A stretch of DNA of 36,171 nt from a virus. Numbering within the stretch: the stretch's first letter is position 1; each line of letters begins with the position of its first letter. Both the position numbers and the translations under genes were made by a program. The notes under the pieces were generated by a model. It saw nothing but the letters and a program-made list of their open reading frames with translations. It did no database searches and was not told where the DNA came from. The DNA lies in the IMG/VR virus record IMGVR_UViG_3300023082_000007, positions 1 through 36,171 of that record; one strand, 5' to 3'. Of this stretch, positions 1 through 7,340 are shown piece by piece.

Positions 1-916
1 CGACACGGCCATGGGTGCCAGCGGCATTTGCGATCTGCTTCAGTCGCCGCTCAAGTTCTACGAGAACAGCGCGTTCAACAAGAACCGCAACCGCGAAGAA
101 TTTGACGAAAAGGAAACGGCCGCCATCACGCGCGGCAACTATTTCCACGATCTGATTTCCGGCCAGAAAAACAAAATTGTCGTCAAGCCCAAGGATATGA
201 GCTTCGCAAAAACGGATGGCAAAGCCTTCAAGGCGAAGTACCCGGAAGACACGATCTGGATCAAGGCCGACGACGCGACGAAGGTTGGAAAGATGATCGA
301 CGCCATGCGCGAAACCGGCGTGCTAGACCGCATCGGCGGCATGCGCGGCGGCATCAACGAAGTGTCGTTTTTCTGGACGGACAAAGCCGGCCGACGCCGC
401 AAGCTGAAGATCGACCGGCTTTTTGAAGGTCAAGCGTATGACTGGAAAACCATGGCGAACTCTATGTCAAAGGACACGGAAACGCTTGTTGCTCACACCG
501 TCGCGCAGATGAAATATCACGTCAAAGCTTACTGGTATCAGGTCGGGTTGCAGGCGATGAAAGCTGCGATCAAGGCCAAGGGGCAGGAGGCGTTCAAATC
601 GCAGATGCGGGAGGAAGACTTTGCCGAAATGCTGGCATTGGCCGAGACGGATCAGATCGTTCCGTTCTGGTATGTCTTCATAGAAGCTTCGGGAATTGCT
701 AATATCACACCCCGGCGCTTTGTCAGCCACGACGCAAGCGGAAACTTGAACGCCTATTTCCGTGCGGCAAAGCAGGAAACCAACCGGGCGCTGGACATGT
801 TCGACGGCTACATGAAAACCCACGGCCGCGACAAGCCTTGGCATCAGCCGGCAGTATGGAAAGACTTTGACGATCAGGACTTCAGCGCCGCCAGATGGAT
901 TTTAGCGGAGGAATAA
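1..916 (+). CDS. RecE-like phage exonuclease, PD-(D/E)XK type (3' part; gene split by contig ends)
   Basis: This is the C-terminal 305 codons of a 343-residue protein whose start lies at 35929; the reading frame runs continuously across the circular junction. It resembles the RecE/exonuclease VIII-like PD-(D/E)XK family (DUF3799), which degrades dsDNA ends to expose single strands for annealing. Residues below are numbered in the full protein. The N-terminal signature ASGICDLLQSPLKFYE (about 45-60) is typical of the family. A GxxxH motif (G84, H88) is followed by E159 in NEVSFFW, D177 in KIDRL, and the catalytic D186-W-K188, matching the expected E...D...DxK order. It heads a block with an HNH endonuclease and a Sak4-like ATPase, which supports a role in phage recombination or replication. 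Family assignment is from motifs and context; exonuclease polarity cannot be read from the sequence. Confidence 0.85.
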   Translation, partial: DTAMGASGICDLLQSPLKFYENSAFNKNRNREEFDEKETAAITRGNYFHDLISGQKNKIVVKPKDMSFAKTDGKAFKAKYPEDTIWIKADDATKVGKMIDAMRETGVLDRIGGMRGGINEVSFFWTDKAGRRRKLKIDRLFEGQAYDWKTMANSMSKDTETLVAHTVAQMKYHVKAYWYQVGLQAMKAAIKAKGQEAFKSQMREEDFAEMLALAETDQIVPFWYVFIEASGIANITPRRFVSHDASGNLNAYFRAAKQETNRALDMFDGYMKTHGRDKPWHQPAVWKDFDDQDFSAARWILAEE

Positions 917-921
917 AACCC

Positions 922-1287
922 ATGCGGAGACTTCCCAAAGGTTCAAGCCTGCAAGATCGGCTAGATTTCTTGTCGATACCAGAGCCAAATACCGGCTGCA
1001 AAATCTGGATCGGCGCAGTCAATAAGCAGAACTATGGCAAGCTTACGATCGATGGGAAGTCTCACCAAGCCCACCGCGTTGCAATGAAGTGCGCCGGCAT
1101 CGAGTTGGCAGATGATCAGCTTGGATTGCATCGCTGCGATATGACATTCTGCATCGAGCCGAGCCACCTTTATGCCGGCACCCACAAGCAAAACACAGCA
1201 GACATGATGAAGCGCGGCCGGTATTCGCCGCCGCCCATCGGGTTGAGAGGAAATAACCATGTTTCAAATCAAAAGAGCAAGCCGTGA
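922..1287 (+). CDS. HNH endonuclease (HNH_3-like)
   Basis: A 121-residue protein with the compact phage HNH layout: GCKIWIG near the N-terminus, HRVAMKCAG, the metal/nuclease core LHRCDMTFCIEPSHLYAGT, then QNTADMMKRGR. The conserved His, two Cys, SHL and the trailing Asn-x-x-Asp are all present. I chose ATG 922 because a strong ribosome site (GGAGGAA, about 907-912) sits just upstream; an in-frame ATG at 895 would overlap the exonuclease and lacks one. It stands between the exonuclease and the ATPase that should work together, and its 3' end overlaps the ATPase start by 29 bases. This position is typical of free-standing homing HNH genes, though a role in DNA processing or packaging is also known for phage HNH proteins. 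No intron is visible in the neighbours. Confidence 0.85.
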   Translation: MRRLPKGSSLQDRLDFLSIPEPNTGCKIWIGAVNKQNYGKLTIDGKSHQAHRVAMKCAGIELADDQLGLHRCDMTFCIEPSHLYAGTHKQNTADMMKRGRYSPPPIGLRGNNHVSNQKSKP

Positions 1288-2257
1288 AGCCGCCCCGGTC
1301 TTTGCCGCATTCATCGGCGGCCCAGGTTCCGGCAAGACATATTCGGCACTCCTTTTCGCGCGCGGCCTTGTCGGGCCAAAGGGTCGCATCGGAGTGATTG
1401 ACGCCGAGGGCGGCCGCTCGCTGGTCTATGCTGACGATCCCGACATTGGCGGGTTTGAGCACCTTGATCTTATCGAGCCTTACTCGTCTGATCGCTTCAG
1501 GCTGGCCGTGAAAGAGTTCATCAGCCACGGGATTGATTGCATCATCATCGACAGCGCGAGCCACGAACATGAGGCAGTCGGCGGGATGCTGGACTTTGCA
1601 GATCAGGAAGAAGCGCGCGGCACCAACAAGCGCATGAAGTGGGTGCGACCAAAAATGCAGCACAACCGATTTATCCGAACGGCTCTTTCGTGTGGCGCTC
1701 ATATGATTTTCTGCATCCGCGAGAAAACGATTGTCGACACGGACACCAAGCCACCGACGCGCATCGTTCTTCCGGTCTGCGAAAGCAATCTCCCATATGA
1801 GTTCATGATTTCGATCCACATGCGCGACGAAGGGATTGCAGAGTTTCAAAAGGTTCCCAAGCCCTTCCAGAAATACATTCGCCAGGGCGAGCGCGTCACA
1901 GTCGAGCACGGCGCGCTTTTGATGCAAGAGGCCGGCAAGGGCCAGGACACAAGCAAGATCCTCGCTATCGTCCATAACCTTGAAGACGCGGCCAGCAGCG
2001 GGAGCGAGGTATTCAAAACCGCATGGATGGCAGCATGGAGGAATGCCGGTCCCGAAGGCGACAACAAGACAGTGACCGCCGATCGCGCCGAGCTGCAAAA
2101 GAACCTTGATCGGCTGAAGCGCATTGCGTCTGACGCGGATCTTGTGGCCGGCGATGACGACGCCGATCGCGAGCCGGGCGACATCGGAAAGTTTGACAAG
2201 CCCGCCGACAAGCCAGCTGATCCCTACGAAGACGACGGCTTTCCAGGGGATAGGTGA
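1259..2257 (+). CDS. AAA-family ATPase, Sak4-like single-strand annealing/recombination protein
   Basis: A 332-residue RecA-fold ATPase of the AAA_24/Sak4 type. The Walker A motif GGPGSGKT is at residues 20-27, the Walker B strand CIIIDS ends at D98-S99, and CGAHMIFCIREKT near residues 150-162 fits the sensor strand. Sak4 proteins are phage recombinases that bind ssDNA and usually pair with a nearby exonuclease; the RecE-like exonuclease here is two genes upstream. The acidic C-terminal tail (about 300-332, rich in D, E, K, P) resembles that of ssDNA-handling proteins. Start at ATG 1259 follows GAGAGGAAATAACC. Its stop overlaps the next ATG by one base (TGATG), indicating coupled translation. 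Confidence 0.85.
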   Translation: MFQIKRASREAAPVFAAFIGGPGSGKTYSALLFARGLVGPKGRIGVIDAEGGRSLVYADDPDIGGFEHLDLIEPYSSDRFRLAVKEFISHGIDCIIIDSASHEHEAVGGMLDFADQEEARGTNKRMKWVRPKMQHNRFIRTALSCGAHMIFCIREKTIVDTDTKPPTRIVLPVCESNLPYEFMISIHMRDEGIAEFQKVPKPFQKYIRQGERVTVEHGALLMQEAGKGQDTSKILAIVHNLEDAASSGSEVFKTAWMAAWRNAGPEGDNKTVTADRAELQKNLDRLKRIASDADLVAGDDDADREPGDIGKFDKPADKPADPYEDDGFPGDR

Positions 2258-2742
2258 TGAAGCACCACGAAAAGCGCGGGGAAAGTGACGATTGGTATAC
2301 GCCGAAATTTGTCTTTGAGGCGCTTGGCGTAGTCTTTGATATGGATGTTGCAGCGCCGATCGAGGGGCCGCGATATGTACCATGCAAAGAATGGATATTC
2401 GAAGACAGTTTATCTAAGCCATGGGGCGGCCTCGTCTGGATGAACCCGCCATTTGGCGGGAGATCTGACAAGGCCAAATGGTTGCGAAAATTCATAACCC
2501 ATGGGAACGGCCTTGCTCTGCTTCCAGACAGAACAAGCGCGCCATGGTGGCAGGAAATCGCGGACAAATGCGATGCCGTCTTGTTCTTCAATGGGAGAAT
2601 AAAGTTTGAGCGGCCAGACGGAACGATAGGAAATCGCCCCGGATCGGGCATGAACTTGCTGGCAATTGGCGAAACTGGATTTTCCGCCGTTTGCCGCGCT
2701 CACCGTTCCGGCATCGGAACAATGATGATACCCGTAAAGTGA
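2257..2742 (+). CDS. dam: Phage DNA N6-adenine methyltransferase (Dam family)
   Basis: A 161-residue enzyme of the phage Dam family that transfers methyl groups from S-adenosylmethionine to adenine N6. The family opening DDWYTPKFVFEALG (residues 11-24) is followed by FDMDVAA and the catalytic motif IV as NPPF (63-66, within WMNPPFGG). The length matches the family. ATG 2257 overlaps the upstream stop as TGATG; a GTG three bases earlier is also possible. GATC looks abundant in this genome (14 seen in the first 1.2 kb), so GATC is a reasonable target, but specificity cannot be read from the sequence. Likely roles are protection against host restriction, or strand marking around replication. Confidence 0.9.
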   Translation: MKHHEKRGESDDWYTPKFVFEALGVVFDMDVAAPIEGPRYVPCKEWIFEDSLSKPWGGLVWMNPPFGGRSDKAKWLRKFITHGNGLALLPDRTSAPWWQEIADKCDAVLFFNGRIKFERPDGTIGNRPGSGMNLLAIGETGFSAVCRAHRSGIGTMMIPVK

Positions 2743-3227
2743 AGGACGAATGGAAAATCGTTCCGACCATGCCAACACACGATATGATCGAGGCGGCGGC
2801 TATGTTGGTCGAGACAATGCCGAAAGGTTCCGAGGCGCGTAATAAACGCCTCGTTTCCGCCGTCTATCAGATGATGGTCGAACTTGCCCCGGCGTCAAGG
2901 AAGGGTGGCCTTCCGGTCAATCAGCAGCGCATCCATGAATTGATTTTCCAGTTCGTTCAAGAGCGAGGCTACCCGCCCACGTACCGGGAAATGGGAAAGC
3001 TCCTGGGCATGGCGCACATGAATGTTTTCCGTTGCGTCATGTCGATGAAGAAACGCGGCGTTCTGGAAATCCTGCACGGCAGTACGCGCGGCATCGTGTT
3101 GAAGCTTTTACCCGGCCAGCCTTTACCAAAAATTAAGCCGACGCGGCTATGGTCGGAAGTCCCACCACACGAAAGGAAAAAGATCCATGACGCGCGAAAG
3201 CTTGACCGCCCTGATCGCTTGGAATAG
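2739..3227 (+). CDS. LexA-type winged-helix DNA-binding protein
   Basis: A protein of about 162 residues with a central winged helix-turn-helix like the LexA N-terminal domain: IHELIFQFVQERGYPPTYRE, then MGKLLGMAHMNVFRCVMSM and KKRGVLEILHGSTRGIVL. The order HExIxxFxxxxGxPPTxxE, recognition helix, and a wing ending in GxxRGI is characteristic. No LexA peptidase domain (Ser/Lys dyad) follows, so self-cleavage is not expected. It probably regulates phage or host SOS-like promoters; the target is unknown. The start is uncertain: GTG 2739 overlaps the methyltransferase stop (GTGA), while ATG 2769 would remove ten residues outside the domain. The 3' end overlaps a small membrane-protein gene. Confidence 0.75.
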   Translation: MKDEWKIVPTMPTHDMIEAAAMLVETMPKGSEARNKRLVSAVYQMMVELAPASRKGGLPVNQQRIHELIFQFVQERGYPPTYREMGKLLGMAHMNVFRCVMSMKKRGVLEILHGSTRGIVLKLLPGQPLPKIKPTRLWSEVPPHERKKIHDARKLDRPDRLE

Positions 3228-3351
3228 CGCCAAGACACACACCATGGTTATCGCTGTGCTGATATCGTCCTCTGCATTCTGTGGGATGCTTGCGGCGGTG
3301 CTCATTATGCAGCACGGCGGGACTTTACCCGGCGGCATGCGCTGCTATTAA
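3187..3351 (+). CDS. Small membrane protein, 54 aa, unknown function
   Basis: A short reading frame starting MTRESLTALIAW, preceded by AAAGGAAAAAGATCC as ribosome site and overlapping the end of the LexA-like gene by 41 bases. Residues 20-41 form one clear hydrophobic helix (MVIAVLISSSAFCGMLAAVLIM), followed by a short GGTLPGGMRCY tail. No family is recognised. Small single-helix proteins in phage early operons often act on host membranes or on superinfection, but nothing here proves that. The good ribosome site and membrane helix argue that it is real. Confidence 0.6.
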   Translation: MTRESLTALIAWNSAKTHTMVIAVLISSSAFCGMLAAVLIMQHGGTLPGGMRCY

Positions 3352-3382
3352 AATAAATTTTACACCACAGCAGGGGGCCGCC

Positions 3383-3727
3383 ATGAAGCGGATCGAGTTT
3401 GCAGGCAAAGACACCTTCCCCAAGCGTTGCGATGAATGCGGGGTGGCGTATGAGGCGGGAACAGCCAAGAGCCGTTTCTGTTGTCCCGCGCATCGCAATG
3501 CGTACGACTTCCGCCGACAGGAGCGCGGCAAGATCCTTTATGATTTCTTCATGCAGATGAGATATCGCCGCCTGGGCGCAAAGGGGCTTTGGTCCGTCAT
3601 GTGTCGGCTAGCCGAGGAATGGCATGCGGAGGATAAGGAGCGGCCGGGCTTGCGGCAGAGCTGGAATGATCCGGCGGCCTATGTCGAGAAGCGGCCGTAT
3701 CTGGTCGGGAAGCGGGGGCGGGTATGA
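3383..3727 (+). CDS. Putative zinc-binding protein, 114 aa, unknown function
   Basis: A conserved-looking hypothetical protein with an N-terminal Cys cluster: CDEC, about 14 residues, then FCCPAHRNAY. The Cx2C...CCx2H pattern suggests a single zinc site. The rest is basic and aromatic (RRQERGKILYDFFMQMRYRR; C-terminal KRPYLVGKRGRV), compatible with nucleic-acid binding. ATG 3383 follows a GC-rich ribosome site and the CCACAGCA leader seen before several other genes of this phage. Its end overlaps the next ATG (ATGA). Function is not known. Confidence 0.7.
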   Translation: MKRIEFAGKDTFPKRCDECGVAYEAGTAKSRFCCPAHRNAYDFRRQERGKILYDFFMQMRYRRLGAKGLWSVMCRLAEEWHAEDKERPGLRQSWNDPAAYVEKRPYLVGKRGRV

Positions 3728-3957
3728 GGATCGCGTGTTGCGTGCCATTCTGCCGGCGAACCCACAAGGATGATCTGCATATCTCGGAGTGGATTTGCCA
3801 AGAGCATTGGCGAGAAGTGCCGACCATGCGCCGCAAAGCCTACGCCAGAATGAAGCGGCGATGGAAGAAATATGGCAAGCGTTTTGATGCTGAAATGTGC
3901 ATGGCCGCATGGCGCAGCCTCAAGAAAATGGCGATAGAGAGAGCGGCCGGCATTTAG
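3724..3957 (+). CDS. Small Cys/His-rich basic protein, 77 aa, unknown function
   Basis: The last gene of the rightward arm, coupled to the previous one through an ATGA overlap. The N-terminus MRIACCVPFCRR and ICQEHW supply four Cys and two His that could form a zinc knuckle; the remainder is strongly basic (MRRKAYARMKRRWKKYGKR). A nucleic-acid-binding role is plausible but unproven. Its stop codon lies within the loop of the convergent hairpin terminator. Confidence 0.65.
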   Translation: MRIACCVPFCRRTHKDDLHISEWICQEHWREVPTMRRKAYARMKRRWKKYGKRFDAEMCMAAWRSLKKMAIERAAGI

Positions 3958-3969
3958 CCGGCCTTTCTT
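3945..3969. terminator. Convergent terminator hairpin between the two arms
   Basis: A perfect 7-bp GC stem, GGCCGGC (3945-3951) with GCCGGCC (3957-3963), loop ATTTA, followed by TTTCTT on the + strand. It sits exactly where the rightward arm ends (stop at 3957, inside the hairpin) and the leftward arm ends (stop at 3968). The T-rich tail suits rightward termination; the leftward tail is weaker. Confidence 0.7.
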
Positions 3970-4435
3970 ATGGCTTGCGCTTTGGTGTGGCGGCTTCATC
4001 ACCGCGAGCGACGATCACGCGAATGTCGCCTTTCATTTCGTTGATCGTGCTTGTCAGTTCTTTGAGCGCATCCAGCACGCTTTTGGTTTGCTGTTCGTTG
4101 ACGGTCAGACGGTAATTGATCTGATCGTTCTTCGCCGCGATATCGCTTGAACTCTTTTCGAGAGACGACAACCGCGTGTCAACCGAACCCTCCCGCGCCT
4201 TCACTTCGCCGTTGCGTTCCTTGTGCAGATCCGCATGCGATAACCAACGGCCGTCTTCTTTAGCGACAACCTGATCAATGCGATCGGCAAGGCCGCTGAT
4301 AGCATTTGCCGTGTTGGCAGTCGTCACGCCGTAAGCCACGAAAAGCCCCAGGAAAACGATTACCATGGTGGAAAAGTTGATCAGAGATCCGATGCGAGAA
4401 AAGGTTTCCTTGATCTGGCTCATTGGATTGGTCAT
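3968..4435 (-). CDS. Membrane-anchored coiled-coil protein, 155 aa, lysis-region
   Basis: One hydrophobic helix (about residues 19-39, LINFSTMVIVFLGLFVAYGVTT written in part) is followed by a long polar segment with heptad-like spacing (ISGLADRIDQVV, LSSLEKSSSDIAAKNDQI, VLDALKELTSTINEMKGDI) and a basic tail. The form, an N-terminal anchor plus periplasmic coiled coil, is that of an inner-membrane spanin or a DUF2730-like small phage protein. It is the last gene of the leftward arm and overlaps the lipoprotein gene stop (ATGA). A spanin role is an inference from shape and place; the 79-residue protein at 4592-4831 is the competing candidate. Confidence 0.65.
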   Translation of the reverse strand: MTNPMSQIKETFSRIGSLINFSTMVIVFLGLFVAYGVTTANTANAISGLADRIDQVVAKEDGRWLSHADLHKERNGEVKAREGSVDTRLSSLEKSSSDIAAKNDQINYRLTVNEQQTKSVLDALKELTSTINEMKGDIRVIVARGDEAATPKRKP

Positions 4436-4707
4436 TTCCCTGCCCTCAGTTCGTCGCGCCGGGCTTTGGTCGCGGCCGTCTGCTTCGCGCAGAGGTCAGC
4501 CCCGTATACCCCGGAGCCGCAAAGCCGTGCAACGGTTTCGTCAATCCGTCCCTGGTCTGTCACGGTCTTACCTTGCGTACCGGCGAGCGCGCTACCGACC
4601 ACCCCTGTCAGGGACAGCGCATTGACTGGAAGTGAAGTCGTACACCCCACCGACGCGATCGCATTCAGTCCAAGACATGCCGCCGCGATTAGCCTTGTTC
4701 GTGACAT
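4432..4707 (-). CDS. Small lipoprotein, candidate outer-membrane spanin (Rz1-like)
   Basis: A 91-residue protein with a signal peptide ending in a lipobox: MSRTRLIAAACLGLNAIASVGC, giving a lipidated Cys at residue 22. The mature part (TTSLPVNALSLTG..., later CGSGVYGADLC) is short and polar, and is not proline-rich as in lambda Rz1. The gene starts inside the preceding 79-residue membrane-protein gene in another frame, the same nested arrangement as Rz/Rz1. The start has a ribosome site (AAGGAAACTCCG). It probably sits in the inner leaflet of the outer membrane and joins an inner-membrane partner during the last step of lysis; this role is inferred. Confidence 0.7.
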   Translation of the reverse strand: MSRTRLIAAACLGLNAIASVGCTTSLPVNALSLTGVVGSALAGTQGKTVTDQGRIDETVARLCGSGVYGADLCAKQTAATKARRDELRAGK

Positions 4708-4831
4708 CGGAGTTTCCTTTTTCGATTTTGAGCAGCACGCTATCGGTTGCGCTCTTGCTGATCTTCAGGGCGATAACGCCGAAGGCCGCCAAAACGGCGG
4801 CCCCAAGCGCGAGATAAATATAGAGCCTCAA
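4592..4831 (-). CDS. Small membrane protein, candidate inner-membrane spanin or holin partner (TTG start)
   Basis: A 79-residue protein read from TTG 4831, which overlaps the endolysin stop as TTGA and follows a purine-rich ribosome site (GAGGGTGGGGA). Residues 3-23 form one membrane helix (LYIYLALGAAVLAAFGVIAL), then a short charged segment and a C-terminal WTECDRVGGVYDFTSSQC module with two Cys, a pattern seen in small lysis-region proteins of alphaproteobacterial phages. The lipoprotein gene begins inside it, as in Rz/Rz1. It is short for an i-spanin. Alternatives are a holin-like or antiholin-like protein. Confidence 0.65.
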   Translation of the reverse strand: MRLYIYLALGAAVLAAFGVIALKISKSATDSVLLKIEKGNSDVTNKANRGGMSWTECDRVGGVYDFTSSQCAVPDRGGR

Positions 4832-5529
4832 TTCCCCACCCTCTTGAAGACATAGCGGTAGAGCAGGAAGCACCCTGCCCCGACCATCAACGCGGCGAGA
4901 GCATAGGCAACCGGGCCAGTTGTCGGCACGTACTGAAGCGCGCCGCCCGAGAGCGCGGCCGTGCCGAGCGCCACCGCATTGCCCGAGATCAGCGGAGGCT
5001 TTTCCATCAAGGCCGGCGTGCCGCTCGACTGGATGAAAGCGCCCTTGGCCCACAGCCCGGCTTCAGCGGCGCGACGGTTCACCAGGCCATTGCTCTGCAC
5101 CTTCTTGCCGGCGATCGTGGTTTTCGTCCACTTCATCAGCTCGCCCGGCACCGCCTCATAATTGCCGGCGTTGAGCTTCTTCAGGAGCGTGGAGCCTTCT
5201 AGCGCACCATTGCCGGCATTGAAGGCGAACGATACCAGCGCGGCGAACTGGTTGTCCGTCAAAGGCACATGGACCAGCCGGAAGACGGCGCTTTCTGCCG
5301 AAGCCAGATCCAGCGATAGGAGCTGATCGGCGCGGGCTTCATCGATCGTCAGGCCCGGCGTCACGTCTCGCCCTGTGTGACCGTAGCCGATTGTCAGAGT
5401 GCCGCGCACCGTGTCGCCCGGCTTGATGCGGCGGCGGTTTTTCGGTCCGTCCGCATCGTCGTAGGCGAACGGGATAAAGGCTTCGAACCGCTTCAGCGTG
5501 GACTTGCCTTCTTCGTTGATCTTGCGCAT
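4828..5529 (-). CDS. Endolysin, GH24 (T4-type) lysozyme with C-terminal membrane helix
   Basis: A 233-residue muramidase expected to cut the MurNAc-GlcNAc bond of peptidoglycan. The GH24 catalytic core is visible: KRFEAF with E16, AYDD (D24/D25), and GTLTIGYGHT with T46, corresponding to Glu-Asp-Thr of T4 lysozyme. DNQFAALVSFAFNAGNG (about 92-109) and GLVNRRAAEAGLW (148-160) are family signatures. After a linker, residues 204-225 (GPVAYALAALMVGAGCFLLY) form a membrane helix ending in KRVGN, so the enzyme may be membrane-tethered through its C-terminus rather than released as a soluble protein. There is no signal peptide. ATG 5529 follows AAGGAAAATCGA. Regulation of its access to the wall is not clear, because no classic holin adjoins it. 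Confidence 0.9.
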   Translation of the reverse strand: MRKINEEGKSTLKRFEAFIPFAYDDADGPKNRRRIKPGDTVRGTLTIGYGHTGRDVTPGLTIDEARADQLLSLDLASAESAVFRLVHVPLTDNQFAALVSFAFNAGNGALEGSTLLKKLNAGNYEAVPGELMKWTKTTIAGKKVQSNGLVNRRAAEAGLWAKGAFIQSSGTPALMEKPPLISGNAVALGTAALSGGALQYVPTTGPVAYALAALMVGAGCFLLYRYVFKRVGN

Positions 5530-5545
5530 TTCGATTTTCCTTCGG

Positions 5546-7327
5546 TTAAAGCTCGACCGTTCCGGCCACGCGCTGCACTCTATGGCTTCCGCCCTCAACC
5601 ACAATATTTGTGTTGAGATTTGAAACTTGACCGTTCGGCGTGAACGTTACTTTGATCACGATGTGCGCGCCGTTTACGGCAAACGACAGCGTAGGCCAAC
5701 CGACCGGCACAGCCCCCGACGCATCCGCCATTTGAGTTTCAGCCAAAGGAATGACGCGAACGTCACCGCCCAAGCGCGTCACCTTGAATACGCGTTTTAC
5801 ATATCCGGCCTCGACGCCGCCGAGAACTCCATCAACAAGGACCGTGATTTCGCAGCCTGAAAGCTGCGCGAGTTCGATATCCCACAACGAAAGCACCTGC
5901 GCCCCGGCCGTTGCCGTGTTGTAGATATGACCGCCAGCAGCCCACCGACTATGACCCAGGTCATCGATATGGGAATTTCGAAGCGGCGGAACATTCGCCC
6001 ATTGCTGGCTACCGCCGAATGTTCCGCGCGCCTTGATGTTGTTAGGCTGGACTGTCTGCCCCGCATCGAATTTCAGAACGCCAGCCGACCCGGCATCCAC
6101 TTGGCCTTCAAAAGACATAGAGCGATTGTAAACAATCCCAGGACCGAACGAAGCAATGTAGCCCGTTCCAAGATGATCCCCGTCGTAGATGATATCGCCA
6201 ACGACACAGCCAGCGCCCTCGTAGCGCAATGCAGAACCCTCGCACGACGCTTGGCACTTCGGGAAGCTGTTGCCCGTGCTCGATCCGCGCTTGAACAACA
6301 CGCCGTAGACCATCGTGCGCGAGCCGTACCAGAAAGTGCAGTTTTCGAATTTGTTCCAACCGGACTGGCTTTCAAGGCCGTAGCTTGTGACGATCGGGTC
6401 AGTGTTAAATTCCACGCCCGCATAAAGCGCCTCGAAATAGAGATTGCGAAATCGGCCGAAGCCAAACGAGCCGGAACCTGTGATCTTCAGAAACCGGCTA
6501 TCGTCACGAGCCGCACCGCCCGCGAACACACCGGAAACTTTAAAGTTCGAAAAGATCTTGCCGTAAATGTTGATGTTCGTGACAAGCGAAATCAACGGCA
6601 AATTTGCAGTTAGCTTCCAGTGAGAGCTATCACCTTCACCGACCATGCCAGGGCAATCAAGCGGATATGTGCATGTCCCGCTGGCAAGCCATTCCCCGGA
6701 AGGGGTGTAAACCATTTGGCCGCGAGCCGCGCCGGCAATCAAAGCTGCCTGAAGTGCCGCCGTGCAATCTTCTCCTCGCCTCGCACCAAACTCGCGAATA
6801 TCAACCACGATGTCAGCCAGCAAAATGGCGGCGGCCTCCGCCCGATCGGCGGCGGCCTGTGCTGCCGCTGCATTCGCTTGAGCGTTTCCGATGTCGGCAG
6901 CGGAAAAAGTACCGCCATCCTGCCCCGCCGGGGCTTTGTGCGAACGCGCCAAGTCGCGGGCAAGCTCTTGGTCGATCATGCGGCCGATATCAAGCTCGCG
7001 GTTGATCGTTACAGCGAAGAAATCCCCCGCCTGCTGATAGTCTGCCGGCCGCACGATTGGCGTCTGTCGGAGCATCGTCACCTTGCCGCCGACCAAAGTA
7101 GGGAACCCGGCTAAAGTGATGTCGCCGCCGCCGGGATTATTCATTCCCGAAACTGTGAAGTTCACCCCCAACGTCAACGGAGTAACGACGCCAGCCGGCG
7201 ACGTGTATGCGGCGCTCATCTGATCGGCAGTGAAAATCAGAAAGTCGTAAGCAAACACAGTTTGACCGTTCACTGTCACGTCAACGACTGTGAAAGCCTC
7301 AGTCGCATTGATGGGGATATCGACCAT
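5546..7327 (-). CDS. Tail fibre/tailspike with T7-type N-terminal domain
   Basis: A 593-residue receptor-binding protein. The N-terminal 150 residues match the T7 gp17 particle-binding domain: a beta-rich start, GGDITL..., VTMLRQTPIVRPADYQ, then GDFFAVTINRELDIGRMIDQELARDLARS. A short Ala-rich coiled coil (AQANAAAAQAAADRAEAAA) leads to a right-handed beta-helix-like body starting DIREFGARRGEDCTAALQAAL, the usual start of pectate-lyase-fold spikes. It may have depolymerase activity on host polysaccharide, but no catalytic residues can be assigned. The C-terminal beta-rich part likely trimerises. It lies directly downstream of the internal virion proteins and upstream of lysis, as in T7-like genomes. 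Confidence 0.85.
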   Translation of the reverse strand: MVDIPINATEAFTVVDVTVNGQTVFAYDFLIFTADQMSAAYTSPAGVVTPLTLGVNFTVSGMNNPGGGDITLAGFPTLVGGKVTMLRQTPIVRPADYQQAGDFFAVTINRELDIGRMIDQELARDLARSHKAPAGQDGGTFSAADIGNAQANAAAAQAAADRAEAAAILLADIVVDIREFGARRGEDCTAALQAALIAGAARGQMVYTPSGEWLASGTCTYPLDCPGMVGEGDSSHWKLTANLPLISLVTNINIYGKIFSNFKVSGVFAGGAARDDSRFLKITGSGSFGFGRFRNLYFEALYAGVEFNTDPIVTSYGLESQSGWNKFENCTFWYGSRTMVYGVLFKRGSSTGNSFPKCQASCEGSALRYEGAGCVVGDIIYDGDHLGTGYIASFGPGIVYNRSMSFEGQVDAGSAGVLKFDAGQTVQPNNIKARGTFGGSQQWANVPPLRNSHIDDLGHSRWAAGGHIYNTATAGAQVLSLWDIELAQLSGCEITVLVDGVLGGVEAGYVKRVFKVTRLGGDVRVIPLAETQMADASGAVPVGWPTLSFAVNGAHIVIKVTFTPNGQVSNLNTNIVVEGGSHRVQRVAGTVEL

Positions 7328-7340
7328 TTTCCAGATTTCC

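Noticed and set aside
1043-2383. A 446-codon minus-strand frame across the Sak4-like gene
   Set aside because: It overlaps a clear ATPase and the HNH gene; composition is that of a shadow frame.
4592-5053. A 153-codon minus-strand frame starting inside the endolysin gene
   Set aside because: The upstream part is out of frame with the endolysin and lacks a start signal; the real gene begins at TTG 4831.
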